From Rhizobium mayense (GTDB lineage Bacteria; Pseudomonadota; Alphaproteobacteria; Rhizobiales; Rhizobiaceae), in the NCBI RefSeq assembly GCF_030272705.1, contig NZ_JARFYM010000002.1, positions 532,735-596,734 on the forward strand: DNA of 64,000 nt, given 5' to 3'. The notes under the pieces were generated by a model that saw only the letters and a program-made list of their open reading frames with translations, did not search any database and was not told the origin of the DNA. Within the stretch, counting starts at the first letter, position 1, and the number at the start of each line of letters is the position of its first letter. This document shows, in pieces, positions 27,295 to 36,070 of this stretch. Made by a program: the position numbers and the translations under genes.

Positions 27295-29261
27295 ACAGGG
27301 TTTTTGGAAGGTTCGCATTCGGACCCGCAATCGTCGCGCTGGTGCTCCTTGGCGTCGGCGCCCTTCTCTCGTGGTTCCTCGTCGCCCATTCGCTCGAAGC
27401 GAAAAGCCAGGCTGGCTACGACGTGCCGAGAATGGTCCTTTTCTATTCGACGTTCCCTCGCCTCGCGACGGCACTGCTCGCAGGCGCGGCGCTTTCGCTG
27501 GCCGGCGCGCTCCTTCAGCAGGTTCTGCGCAATCCCCTCGCCGACCCGACCACACTCGGAATTTCCGCTGGCGCCAATCTGGCTCTGGTCGTCACGACCT
27601 TGTTCTTCCCAGGCTTGCTGGGACTGGGCCGGGACCTGGTCGCGCTCGGAGGAAGCGCGGTGGTCGCCGGCATCGTCATGAGCCTCGGGGCGCGGCGCGG
27701 CTTTTCACCCTTCTCGCTGGTATTGTCGGGTCTCGTCATCAGCCTGTGGTGCGGCGCCTTGGCGGCAATCATGACACTCCTGAACGAGCGTTATCTCGTC
27801 AGCCTCTTCATCTGGGGGGCGGGATCGCTTGCGCAGCAGAGCTGGGTCATCCCAGTGTCACTGCTGTGGAAAACGGCTGTTATCGCGATCATCTGCGCGC
27901 TCGTCATGCGGCCGCTTTCTCTTCTCGATCTTGGTGAAGGCACAGCATCGGCGCTCGGAGTCAGCCTTGTCCGGCTGCGTTTCATCGTCGTTGGCTGTGC
28001 GGTTGCGCTTGCAGCAATTGTGACCAGCGCCGTCGGGGTTATCGGCTTCATCGGTCTGGTTGCGCCGACGATTGCCCGGCTTTCCGGGGCACGGCGACCG
28101 CAGCAATTGTTGTTGTGGTCGCCTTTGATCGGCGCCGGACTGTTGCTGATTGCCGACGCCACCATCCAGCTCGTCGCGGGGAAATTGGGAGAATTCTTGC
28201 CCACCGGCGCGGTGACGGCGATTTTCGGCTCGCCGCTGCTTCTGCTGCTGCTTCCCCGGCTGAAGGTCCGGCACCGGGCGTTGCAGCTCAAAGAACGGGC
28301 GCGTTCATGGGCGCCTGCCGGAACGAACACGCTTGCCGTCGCACTCTGCCTGTTGCTCGCAGCGCTCGTCGTCGCTGTGTTTGTTGGACGCGGCATCGAT
28401 GGAAGCTGGGGCTTCCCTCATGCGGCGCTCTTTGGTGAGATCATTCCGATGCGGCTGCCCAAGGTCTTTGCCGCGCTGTCGTCGGGCGCAATGCTCGCCG
28501 TTGCCGGCGTCATTCTGCAGAGGATCACCGGCAATGAGATGGCGAGCCCGGAGGTGCTGGGCATCAGCGCGGGCGCGACCTTCGGTGTTGCCATTGCCGT
28601 CTTCGTCTTCGTTCCGGGACTTGCCGGACAATTGACCTTCGCGGCCATTGGCGCGCTTGTTGTGCTCGCCGTGATTCTGCTCAGCTCGATGCGCACGGGA
28701 CTGGCGCCGGAGCGTGTCCTGCTGGCTGGCATCTCCTTGAGCGCCATGGTCGATGCCATCGTCGGCGTCCTGAGTTCCACCGGCGATCCGCGCGCTGTCC
28801 TCCTTATGCGCTGGATGAGCGGTTCGACCTACAGCGTCGACGGCCGTTCTGCCGCAACCGTTACCATTGCGGCTGCAATTCTGACTACGGCGGCTTTCCT
28901 CGCCCGGCGCTGGCTGGATATCCTGCCACTCGGTCCATCGCCGGCGCTCGCCGTCGGCATTCCGGTTCGCAAGTCCCGCTTCCTCCTCTTCGGCCTTGCC
29001 GGCCTGATGAGCGCTGCGGCAACATTGAGCGTCGGCCCGCTGACGTTCATTGGCCTTATGGGACCTCACCTGGCACGGGAAACCGGGCTCGTCCGCGCGC
29101 TCCCACAAATGGCGGGAGCCGCCGCCATCGGCGGCGCGCTGATGGTCCTTGCGGACTTCATCGGCCGTACCATCGTCTGGCCATACCAAATCCCCGCCGG
29201 CCTCGTCTCGGCCCTCGTCGGTGCGCCTTTCCTTATGATGATGCTGCGAAGAAAAAGCTGA
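27291..29261 (+). CDS. fhuB: Ferric hydroxamate ABC permease, fused double-length FhuB
   Basis: A 656-aa membrane protein made of two homologous FecCD halves (about 1-330 and 335-656). Each has the conserved RLPR-like entry (STFPRLATALLAGAALSLAG; MRLPKVFAALSSGAMLAVAG), NPLADPTTLGISAGA / NEMASPEVLGISAGA, and a GxxGFIGLxxP turn (GVIGFIGLVAPTIARL; GPLTFIGLMGPHLAR). The start overlaps the fhuD stop as ATGA. This double-length form is typical for FhuB and supports hydroxamate rather than catechol transport. Confidence 0.94.
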   Translation: MNRVFGRFAFGPAIVALVLLGVGALLSWFLVAHSLEAKSQAGYDVPRMVLFYSTFPRLATALLAGAALSLAGALLQQVLRNPLADPTTLGISAGANLALVVTTLFFPGLLGLGRDLVALGGSAVVAGIVMSLGARRGFSPFSLVLSGLVISLWCGALAAIMTLLNERYLVSLFIWGAGSLAQQSWVIPVSLLWKTAVIAIICALVMRPLSLLDLGEGTASALGVSLVRLRFIVVGCAVALAAIVTSAVGVIGFIGLVAPTIARLSGARRPQQLLLWSPLIGAGLLLIADATIQLVAGKLGEFLPTGAVTAIFGSPLLLLLLPRLKVRHRALQLKERARSWAPAGTNTLAVALCLLLAALVVAVFVGRGIDGSWGFPHAALFGEIIPMRLPKVFAALSSGAMLAVAGVILQRITGNEMASPEVLGISAGATFGVAIAVFVFVPGLAGQLTFAAIGALVVLAVILLSSMRTGLAPERVLLAGISLSAMVDAIVGVLSSTGDPRAVLLMRWMSGSTYSVDGRSAATVTIAAAILTTAAFLARRWLDILPLGPSPALAVGIPVRKSRFLLFGLAGLMSAAATLSVGPLTFIGLMGPHLARETGLVRALPQMAGAAAIGGALMVLADFIGRTIVWPYQIPAGLVSALVGAPFLMMMLRRKS

Positions 29262-29346
29262 GCCCTTCGCCGGATGACAGCACATTCCGCTTGATTTATT
29301 GGCCGAAGCGGCAACTGCGTCACCGCGTCGGCCACCACAATCCCGG

Positions 29347-30099
29347 TTACAAACCTGCCTCGGCCATCCAAAGCTCTGCGTCCGCACCACCTGGAATACG
29401 CAGTGGGGCAGATGGGTCGGTGGCGGCTCGCCATACCGCCTCTGCCACGTCGGGTGCATAGGTCACGGGACCTGTGTCTTCCTGCACACTCTTTACGAAT
29501 TGCTGGAGAAGCGGTGCATAGTCCGGGTCGTCCATGCCACGCAGATGTGGACGGGCGTTGGCGCCAAAGCTTGTTTCCGGCGAACGACCCGGCAAAACGA
29601 TGTGGACGCGCACACCAAATGGCTCCATTTCCACCGCTAGCGACTCGGTGAAGGCGTTTACCGCCGCCTTGCTCGCGCGGTAGACCCCGATGACTGGCAA
29701 TATCTTGACCGTCACCGTGGAAGTGACGTTGATGATGGCCCCGGCCCGGCGCCGGCGCATTTGCGGCGCGACAGCCTGAACCATCGCCAGTGTTCCGATC
29801 GTATTCGTCTGAAACAGCGCCTGGACCGTCTCTGGTGCTGTCAGTTCGACCGGAGATGGCGCGCCGAAGCCGGCATTGTTGACCAGAACGTCAATGCGAC
29901 CTGCCGCCTCCACTGCCCGCGCGATGCTTGTCGAATCGGTGACGTCGAGCGCAAGCACGCGCAGGCGCTCGGAGGCCGGCAGCAAATCCTCGTTGGGTGT
30001 TCGCATCGTCGCGATCACGTCCCAGCCCCTTTCGAGGAACAATTTTGCGGTTTCCAGACCAAAGCCGGACGAGCAACCGGTGATCAATATCGTAGGCAT
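29347..30099 (-). CDS. Short-chain dehydrogenase/reductase
   Basis: A 250-aa classical SDR. The cofactor motif TGCSSGFG is at residues 7-14, NNAG near 76-79, and catalytic Ser (NVTST), Tyr-x-x-x-Lys (VYRASK) near 141-145. ATG 30099 is chosen because GGAG lies 6-7 nt upstream; two ATGs at 30105 and 30111 are possible. It is transcribed divergently from an AraC regulator 98 nt away, which probably controls it. The substrate is unknown. Confidence 0.9.
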   Translation of the reverse strand: MPTILITGCSSGFGLETAKLFLERGWDVIATMRTPNEDLLPASERLRVLALDVTDSTSIARAVEAAGRIDVLVNNAGFGAPSPVELTAPETVQALFQTNTIGTLAMVQAVAPQMRRRRAGAIINVTSTVTVKILPVIGVYRASKAAVNAFTESLAVEMEPFGVRVHIVLPGRSPETSFGANARPHLRGMDDPDYAPLLQQFVKSVQEDTGPVTYAPDVAEAVWRAATDPSAPLRIPGGADAELWMAEAGL

Positions 30100-30196
30100 A
30101 GACATCTCCATACAGGGTGAACGACACTATGGTAGTGACCAGACAAAGGACTTAATATAGGCTACAGTCTGCATTTCTTTAGCGTTAGTCCTGATA

Positions 30197-31096
30197 ATGG
30201 CCATCGATCCTCTTGCCGAAATCGTCACTCTGCTACAGCCTGCCGTCCGTTTCTCGAAGCTGGTGGAATGTGCAGGTTCGTGGCGAATTCATCGTGAGGC
30301 GACGGGCGAACCATTCTATTGCGCGATCCTGGAGGGGAGTTGCCGCGTTAGGTTCGGCAGCCATCAATCATTCATCCTCCAGGCCGGCGACTTTGTACTC
30401 GCGCCGGCGATGCGGAACCTGGTCAATGAGAGCATCGATGCGCCGGCCGATCTGTCCGCCATGTTCCCGACACAGGTCGGCGAAGGGCATTTCCGAGTCG
30501 GACGCCATGACGGTCCTGCCGATCTGCGCATGCGGATCGGCCATTGCAGCTTCGGCGCGCCAGATTCAGCCCTGCTTGTCTCACTGTTGCCGGATGTGGT
30601 TCTCGTTCGCGATCGGCCCCGGCTTGCCACGCTGATGCAGTTGCTCGACGAGGAGACGCGCGAGCATCGGGCGGCACGCGAGATCGTGCTGGAGCGGCTT
30701 CTCGAGGTGTTGTTGATCGAGGCACTGCGATCCGGAACGGAAACCACATCCACACCTGGCCTGGGCCGCGGCTTGGGTGACGAACGCTTGGCTGCCGCGC
30801 TTCATGCGATGCATGCTCGCCCCGAACATCCTTGGACTGTCGCAGATCTCGCAAACGAAGCCGCACTGTCCCGCTCGGCTTTCTTTGCGCGGTTCAACCG
30901 CATCGTCGGCCTGCCCCCGATGGAGTATCTGCTCGCCTGGCGCATGGCTCTCGCAAAGCAGCTGTTGCGGGATCGGAATCTCGGAATCGACCAAGTGGCG
31001 GAACGCGTGGGCTACGGGTCGGCAAGCACCTTTAGCGTCGCGTTTGCGCGACATGCTGGAATGCCGCCGGCTCGATATGCGCGCGCGGCAGGCTAG
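30197..31096 (+). CDS. AraC-family transcriptional regulator (cupin + HTH)
   Basis: A 299-aa protein with an N-terminal AraC_binding cupin (about 1-190, e.g. FILQAGDFVLAPAM) and a C-terminal double HTH. The first helix-turn-helix contains VADLANEAALSRSAFFARFNRIVG and the second IDQVAERVGYGSASTFSVAFARHAGMPPARY, the signature end of AraC proteins. The divergent SDR gene is the obvious target. Confidence 0.9.
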   Translation: MAIDPLAEIVTLLQPAVRFSKLVECAGSWRIHREATGEPFYCAILEGSCRVRFGSHQSFILQAGDFVLAPAMRNLVNESIDAPADLSAMFPTQVGEGHFRVGRHDGPADLRMRIGHCSFGAPDSALLVSLLPDVVLVRDRPRLATLMQLLDEETREHRAAREIVLERLLEVLLIEALRSGTETTSTPGLGRGLGDERLAAALHAMHARPEHPWTVADLANEAALSRSAFFARFNRIVGLPPMEYLLAWRMALAKQLLRDRNLGIDQVAERVGYGSASTFSVAFARHAGMPPARYARAAG

Positions 31097-31257
31097 GAAA
31101 GCGATGATGGACGTGATCGCCAACGGGCACCGAGGGACCGCTCGGTCTAGCTAATATGGGAAATGGCAGGTTTGGGGCCGAAACCAGTCATCAGCCAAAT
31201 TGTGCTTCGAGCCAATTTGAGACCTGACTAAGATCTCCTTTGCGTGACAGGGCTCTC

Positions 31258-31524
31258 TTACGCGAATCGGACCGCCGTTCTCGCGCGGGCCTTTGCCGCT
31301 ACCTCCTCCCGATCGCGCGGTGGCTGAGAAGTTTCCAGCGAATTGAGCAGTTCGCGGGCGCATGCCGCGATCGAACTGACCGCTCGCTCGAACACGATCT
31401 CATTGCGCTTCGAAGGTCTGGTCGTTCCGCTCACCTTACGCACGAACTGGAGCGCGGCATCATGAATCTCCTCATCCGTCGCTGGTGGATCGAAATTGAA
31501 CAGGGGTTTTATATTTCGGCACAT
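31258..31524 (-). CDS. DUF2277 family protein
   Basis: An 88-aa protein starting MCRNIKPLFNFDPPATDEEI, the DUF2277 hallmark with the early Cys-Arg-Asn-Ile-Lys. ALQFVRKVSGTTRPSKRNE and an amphipathic C-terminal helix follow. GGGAG lies 7 nt before the ATG. The function is unknown; members occur widely in proteobacteria and actinobacteria, usually as single genes. Confidence 0.88.
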   Translation of the reverse strand: MCRNIKPLFNFDPPATDEEIHDAALQFVRKVSGTTRPSKRNEIVFERAVSSIAACARELLNSLETSQPPRDREEVAAKARARTAVRFA

Positions 31525-31786
31525 GACTAGCTCCCGGCCATTTTCTCTTTGGTATGGATTGAGGTGGTGAGCACAGAAGGTAGTCGCGCGAGCGCTAATT
31601 GCAACCGGTCCGAGGCGGAACACTGCGCACCGCAAAATCTACGACGCTGTAGAAGATCATCGAGGCTACCGCAACACCGCAATTTTGCTCCGCCGGCTGG
31701 GAACCAGTGGGACAAGAAAGGGATCCCTTACAACGATGAGCCGGTTCAATTGGCGTTCCGGGAACAACGGTCGTTTGCCCGTAGGC

Positions 31787-31957
31787 TCAGGTTTGATCGC
31801 CAGGCTCTTTCCCGGTCGCTGCGGCCTGCGAATCCGCCAGCTTCTTTTCTTCGGCTTCCAAAAGCTGGCAAAGTATTCGCCGTTCCTCTTCGTCGCATGC
31901 CTTGTTCAGCAGTTTACGAAACCGCTCGATATTCTGGCGCGATATGAAATCTTGCAT
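31787..31957 (-). CDS. Small helical hypothetical protein (56 aa)
   Basis: The protein MQDFISRQNIERFRKLLNKA continues with DEEERRILCQLLEAEEKKLAD. Two charged amphipathic helices and the QNIERFRKLL / LLEAEEKKL pattern match a class of short soluble rhizobial proteins of unknown function. Its ribosome site is weak (GAAG), so the start is uncertain. The 290-nt gap upstream holds one imperfect FixK box. Confidence 0.6.
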   Translation of the reverse strand: MQDFISRQNIERFRKLLNKACDEEERRILCQLLEAEEKKLADSQAAATGKEPGDQT

Positions 31958-32145
31958 GCACCGCTTCTCGCAACTGTGAATTTCGACCGATGACGGCGTG
32001 GCTGCTGCAGACGGGAGAATGCCTTGCGCCAAGTCAAGGATCGCCGCGTCCTACTCTTGATTGCGATGATAGCGGCGCATCCGCGCCGAAGAAAGTCAGT
32101 TTTCGCATCTTTTTATCGAGCGCGGCGCGCCGTCATTTGTCGAAT

Positions 32146-32159
32146 TTGATTTAGTTCAA
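32146..32159. promoter_or_regulatory. Imperfect FixK/FNR box
   Basis: TTGAT-TTAG-TTCAA differs from TTGAY-N4-RTCAA at one base in the right half-site. It is centred 95 nt before the 70-aa gene at 32248 and is the leftmost member of the box series that runs to 61.4 kb. Confidence 0.5.
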
Positions 32160-32247
32160 GGTCGTTCCACCAAATTCCAGCAACAATGCATGTTTGTTTG
32201 AGCCATCGGTTTTTGAAACCCGCCCATGCGCTGGAGCTTGGTAAGAG

Positions 32248-32460
32248 ATGAAAGACCCGGAGCGTCATAAATTCCTGAGGGAGCAAGCCAGAATCTATCA
32301 GGAACTGATAGATGCCCTGGAGCGGTCCCATCCTGATTTGGCCGATTCAAAACCGGAAGGTGACGATCCATGCGCGACTCAACTTCGCCAGCTCGTGAGT
32401 TATAAACAGTCTCTTAAGACGCTTCTCAATTTTATCGCTGTGCTGGAAGAAGACGAATAG
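32248..32460 (+). CDS. Small hypothetical protein (70 aa)
   Basis: A charged, helical protein: MKDPERHKFLREQARIYQEL, then ALERSHPDLA and a C-terminal LKTLLNFIAVLEEDE. GTAAGAG precedes the ATG. No family was recognised. It ends one base before the convergent alcohol dehydrogenase stop codon, and an imperfect FixK box lies upstream, which argues that it is a real member of the island. Confidence 0.5.
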   Translation: MKDPERHKFLREQARIYQELIDALERSHPDLADSKPEGDDPCATQLRQLVSYKQSLKTLLNFIAVLEEDE

Positions 32461-33453
32461 CTAGCTCGCCTCGGGGACCAATACTGCCGCTCCGATGAGA
32501 CGGCCCGCGCGAAGATCGGCGATCGCCTCATTGGCCTGCTGCAGCGAATAGATCGTCGTATGGGTTCGCACCGCAGCACGGCTGGCAACCGAGAAAAACT
32601 CCGCAGCGTCCTCACGTGTCAAATTGGCGACCGAAACAAGTTCGCGCTCGCCCCACAAGACAGCATAGGGCATGGACGGAATATCGCTCATGTGAATTCC
32701 GCCGCACACGACCACGCCGCCCTTGCGAACTGCCTTGAGCGCGGTGGGCACCAAATCGCCCACGGGCGCGAATATGATCGCTGCATCAAGCGGAACCGGC
32801 GGGTTCTCTTCCGAACCACCGGCCCATAGCGCTCCGAGATCCCGAGCGAATTGCTGTGCCGCGTGATCGCCGGCTCGCGTGAAAGCATAAACGTCCCGGC
32901 CTTGCCAAACGCATATCTGCGTCAGGATATGCGCGGCAGCGCCAAAGCCGAAGAGACCGATCCGCCCGCCATCGCCGGCCTTTTTGAGCGAGCGCCAGCC
33001 GATCAATCCGGCGCACAGAAGCGGCGCAAGGGATACAGGATCGGAATCTTTGTCGAGATCAAAGGCAAAGGCTGCATCTGCCACAACATGAGTGGCAAAA
33101 CCACCATCGCGACTATAGCCAGTGAACTGCGGCCGGTCACACAGGTTCTCCGCCTTCGTCCGGCAATAGAAGCATGTTCCGCAGGTGTGACCAAGCCAGG
33201 GAACGCCGACACGGCGGCCAAGCCTCGCGGTGTCGACGCTTTCGCCGACGGCATCGACAATACCGACGATCTCGTGACCCGGAACGAGCGGAAGGTTGGG
33301 GTCCTTGAGATCACCATCCACGACATGCAGGTCGGTGCGGCAAACGGCGCAGGCCTCCACCTTTATCCTCAGCTCACCGAAGCCCGGCAGAGGATCTTCG
33401 CGCTCGACAAATGCCAAAGGCGTCCCGATCTGTCGAAGAATCATCGCTTTCAT
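32461..33453 (-). CDS. Zinc-dependent alcohol dehydrogenase (AdhA/YjgB-like)
   Basis: A 330-aa medium-chain dehydrogenase. Catalytic zinc ligands are Cys38 (CAVCRTDLH) and His60-Glu61 (PGHEIVG). The structural zinc has Cys91, 94, 97 and 105 (CGTCFYCRTKAENLC). The nucleotide site is the atypical GLFGFGAAAH near 166-175. In the family these reduce aldehydes or oxidise alcohols with NAD(P). Two perfect FixK boxes lie in the divergent region upstream, indicating microaerobic induction. Confidence 0.9.
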   Translation of the reverse strand: MKAMILRQIGTPLAFVEREDPLPGFGELRIKVEACAVCRTDLHVVDGDLKDPNLPLVPGHEIVGIVDAVGESVDTARLGRRVGVPWLGHTCGTCFYCRTKAENLCDRPQFTGYSRDGGFATHVVADAAFAFDLDKDSDPVSLAPLLCAGLIGWRSLKKAGDGGRIGLFGFGAAAHILTQICVWQGRDVYAFTRAGDHAAQQFARDLGALWAGGSEENPPVPLDAAIIFAPVGDLVPTALKAVRKGGVVVCGGIHMSDIPSMPYAVLWGERELVSVANLTREDAAEFFSVASRAAVRTHTTIYSLQQANEAIADLRAGRLIGAAVLVPEAS

Positions 33454-33537
33454 GATGAGGCCGATCAGGGTTTAGTTGTTGCCCACAACAACCTCTTGTT
33501 TCGCTGCCAACTCTTTCAAGCGAGTAAAGCCCCGTCT

Positions 33538-33551
33538 TTGATTGGGATCAA
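33538..33551. promoter_or_regulatory. FixK/FNR box (anaerobox)
   Basis: A fully palindromic TTGAT-TGGG-ATCAA, centred 91 nt before the alcohol dehydrogenase start (minus strand) and 156 nt before the CBS gene. Confidence 0.85.
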
Positions 33552-33591
33552 GACCGGGCTATCTTAAAGTGCCTTAAACAACGCCTGCTAA

Positions 33592-33605
33592 TTGACCACG
33601 ATCAA
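33592..33605. promoter_or_regulatory. FixK/FNR box (anaerobox)
   Basis: TTGAC-CACG-ATCAA, centred 102 nt before the CBS-BON gene at 33701. It lies 54 bp (centre to centre) from the preceding box, so each divergent gene has its own site. Confidence 0.82.
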
Positions 33606-33700
33606 AGCACGACAGTGCCGGGCTTGGTAAGCGTCATTCATCAAAAGACGCACGGCCCTTTCAGACACCGCACGCCAGATCAGTACCCAGGAGACGAGCA

Positions 33701-34423
33701 ATGCTCATTCAAGCGATCATGACCGCACCGGCTATCACCGTTGGCCCCAAAACGCCCGTCGCCGAGGCGGCGAAGATCATGCTCGATCATCGCATCAGCG
33801 GTCTCCCCGTCGTCGATGCTGGCGGAAAGCTTGTCGGCATTGTCAGCGAAGGCGACTTCCTTCGCCGCGGCGAACTCAGCACCGAACGCAAGCGGTCGTG
33901 GCTTCTCGAGTTTTTGACCAGCCCCGGCAAGATCGCCGATGAATATGTTCGTTCGCACGGCCGGAGCGTTGATCAGGTGATGACGCTGGAGGTCCGCACA
34001 ATTTCGCCTGGCAGCACGGTCGAGGATGCTGTCGACATGATGGAGGAATATGGGATCAAACGCCTGCCGGTGGTGTCAGACGGCAAAGTCGTCGGAATCG
34101 TCTGCCGCTCGGATCTGCTGCGGGCCTTGACCCTTTTCCTGCCAACCAAGACGGCGCTCGCCAAGGATGAGGAAATCCAGGACGCGATCGTCGCGGAACT
34201 GGCGCGGCAAAGCTGGAGCCGAAACGGCTTCATCAAGGTCAAAGTCATCAATGGCGTGGCGGAGCTGTCTGGAACCATCTTCGACGAGCGCGAACGCCTA
34301 GCCGCCAAAGTCGCGGCGGAAAACGTGCCCGGTGTGAAATATGTCTCCGACCAGATCGCATGGATCGACCCGTATCTTGGCGTCGCCATACCGGCTCCGA
34401 CCGAACCCGGCAAGCCGGAGTGA
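33701..34423 (+). CDS. CBS-domain pair with C-terminal BON domain
   Basis: A 240-aa protein. CBS1 is at about 1-60 (MTAPAITVGPKTPVAEAAKIMLDHRISGLPVVD), CBS2 at about 95-150 (TISPGSTVEDAVDMMEEYGIKRLPVVSDGKVVGIVCRSDLL) and a BON domain at about 155-225 (NGFIKVKVINGVAELSGTIFDERER). CBS pairs sense adenine nucleotides; BON domains often contact membranes. AGGAG lies 7 nt before the ATG. It has a FixK box and a paralogue at 55839 in the same island, so it may be an energy-state sensor used at low O2. Its partner is unknown. Confidence 0.9.
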   Translation: MLIQAIMTAPAITVGPKTPVAEAAKIMLDHRISGLPVVDAGGKLVGIVSEGDFLRRGELSTERKRSWLLEFLTSPGKIADEYVRSHGRSVDQVMTLEVRTISPGSTVEDAVDMMEEYGIKRLPVVSDGKVVGIVCRSDLLRALTLFLPTKTALAKDEEIQDAIVAELARQSWSRNGFIKVKVINGVAELSGTIFDERERLAAKVAAENVPGVKYVSDQIAWIDPYLGVAIPAPTEPGKPE

Positions 34424-34543
34424 TCGCCGTTCGCTTAAGGGAGGGCCGGTGGGTGAGATGGTGGGTGGCGATCGCTCTGCCGTCTCACCCAACCGGTTTT
34501 ACCCGCCCCTTATGTTCTCCTTCCCTGCGTAATGCCGGCGAGC

Positions 34544-34557
34544 TTGACGCGCATCAA
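34544..34557. promoter_or_regulatory. FixK/FNR box (anaerobox)
   Basis: TTGAC-GCGC-ATCAA in the 477-nt gap between the CBS gene and the ABC membrane-domain gene. A start site about 41 nt downstream (near 34592) would place a 50-codon frame (34601) and the ABC gene (34901) on the transcript. Confidence 0.75.
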
Positions 34558-34600
34558 TGCGTTCACTGCACGAGCATGGAAAATTGGCCGGGCCGCAGCG

Positions 34601-34753
34601 ATGGCCGCGCCGCTATTCGGGAGAGTATTCGCGCAAAAACTACTGCTGATCCTGTTGATCCTCATGATCGCAAGCGTCTTCGGCATTCTATGGATCAAGC
34701 CGCTTGCCGACGATCAACGGCAGACGACAATTCAGAACTCGACAATTCGATAA
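34601..34753 (+). CDS. Possible small membrane protein (50 aa)
   Basis: The frame MAAPLFGRVFAQKLLLILLI... has one strong hydrophobic helix (KLLLILLILMIASVFGILWI) and a polar C-terminus. It begins just after the predicted start of a FixK-box promoter. No good ribosome site is visible, and the frame is also open further upstream to 34532, across the box. Treat it as a candidate. Confidence 0.35.
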   Translation: MAAPLFGRVFAQKLLLILLILMIASVFGILWIKPLADDQRQTTIQNSTIR

Positions 34754-34900
34754 AGCCGCCCAGGCGCAAAAGGGCAGGAGGAGGAGTAAACTCCAGATAG
34801 TGCAGGCGAAAAAATGGATGGTAAGCGGCGCCCAGCGATCGGCGCGCTTCAAAGTCCCGCCCCAGATTCTGGTCCGCAGCGCGCGCTGATCGAGGAAAGC

Positions 34901-35854
34901 ATGTTGCCGCAAAAACTATACTGTTTCGTCTTTCGCGCCTCGGGATGGCACCAACTGGGCGCCGCGGTTTTGTCGATATTGCTCTTCCTAGCCGGCACGG
35001 TCCCGCTGGACATTCAGCGGCGGATTGTGAACGCGGCGACCGAGCGAGGCTCCTATCGCACGATCGCGTTCCTAGTCCTGGCATATATGGCATTGGCCCT
35101 CACCGAGGGGTTGTTGAAGCTTGTGCTCAACATCTATCGCAGTTGGATCGGCGAAGCCGCGGTGCGCTGGCTGCGCCAACAGGTGTTCGAGGCGTCCGGC
35201 GCGCAACCGACGGACAGCGAGGCATCTACAACCGAAGGAGTGCAGCTCTCCATCGTCCTGGCCGAAGCCGATCCAGTAGGCGGCTTCGTTGGGACGAGCA
35301 TATCGGAACCACTGCTGCAAATCGGTATATTGGCGGCAGTTTGCGGCTATCTCGTCTACCTGCAGCCACTCATGACCGTTATCGTCGCTACGATCTTTCT
35401 TCCTCAGAGCGGCTTCGTTCCCTTTATGCAGGCGGCCATCAATAGGCGCGTCCAGAAAAGGATCGGCATTATGCGCAATATCAGCGAAGATATAGTTGAG
35501 GTGGGACGCGCAGTTGACACAGAAGGCTTGCAGGGGGCTCGCATCCAGGATGTTTTCCGGATCAACATGAGCATATACAAAATCAAGTTCACGATGAATT
35601 TCATGATGAACCTGATGACGCAGATGGGCTATGTCGGCATCTTCGCCTTGGGTGGCTACTATGTGGTGACGGGGAAAACCGAAATCGGAACGGTCGTCGC
35701 CTTCGTATCGGGCTTGTCGAAAATAAACGACCCTTGGGGCGACCTCATCAACTGGTATCGTGACCTGAAAGTGACCCAGGTAAAATATGATCTGATTCAC
35801 AGTTCCGCGAAGATCGGCGCCATCGCGATCGGTGGCCGCGATGGTACCGATTAG
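34901..35854 (+). CDS. ABC transporter transmembrane-domain protein lacking an ATPase domain
   Basis: A 317-aa protein with about six membrane segments in the type-I exporter (ABC_membrane) arrangement, e.g. LGAAVLSILLFLAGTVPLDIQ, LVLAYMALALTEGLLKLVL and YVGIFALGGYYVVTGKTEIGTVVAFVSG near the end, where TM6 normally leads into the nucleotide-binding domain. It stops about 40 residues after TM6, and no Walker motifs exist in it or next to it. GAGGAAAGC precedes the ATG. It could pair with a separate ATPase or act as a membrane protein in its own right. It is downstream of a FixK box. Confidence 0.75.
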   Translation: MLPQKLYCFVFRASGWHQLGAAVLSILLFLAGTVPLDIQRRIVNAATERGSYRTIAFLVLAYMALALTEGLLKLVLNIYRSWIGEAAVRWLRQQVFEASGAQPTDSEASTTEGVQLSIVLAEADPVGGFVGTSISEPLLQIGILAAVCGYLVYLQPLMTVIVATIFLPQSGFVPFMQAAINRRVQKRIGIMRNISEDIVEVGRAVDTEGLQGARIQDVFRINMSIYKIKFTMNFMMNLMTQMGYVGIFALGGYYVVTGKTEIGTVVAFVSGLSKINDPWGDLINWYRDLKVTQVKYDLIHSSAKIGAIAIGGRDGTD

Positions 35855-35966
35855 CTTTCGTGTCACCGCCTTTCAATTCGGACCAGCGCTGCATGAAACA
35901 TCCGGGCTTTGCCATTCGTCACTTGCAAATCCGTTGCTCGGCAAAAGATCCTGGATACGCTCGACC

Positions 35967-36070
35967 AGAGCGGTTCAGCGTTTCACAGAATCGCTTTCCC
36001 GCTCTATCGCTTTGTTTTTGCGCAATTCCGGACGGAAAGCCGCTTCGCACTGTTCCTGGAATTGCTCTAA
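35967..36070 (-). repeat. RIME1-like rhizobial intergenic repeat, copy 1
   Basis: About 104 nt containing AATTCCGGACGGAAAGCCGCTT and TCGCTTTCCCGCTCTATCGC, the reverse complement of the copy at 40992-41091. It has two internal imperfect palindromes, as described for RIME elements of rhizobia. It abuts the CoA-transferase gene, whose TAG stop lies in the TAGAGC at its edge. Confidence 0.75.

Noticed and set aside
28305..29459. A 384-codon open frame on the minus strand
   Set aside because: Antisense to fhuB and overlapping the SDR gene; fhuB has complete double FecCD motifs.
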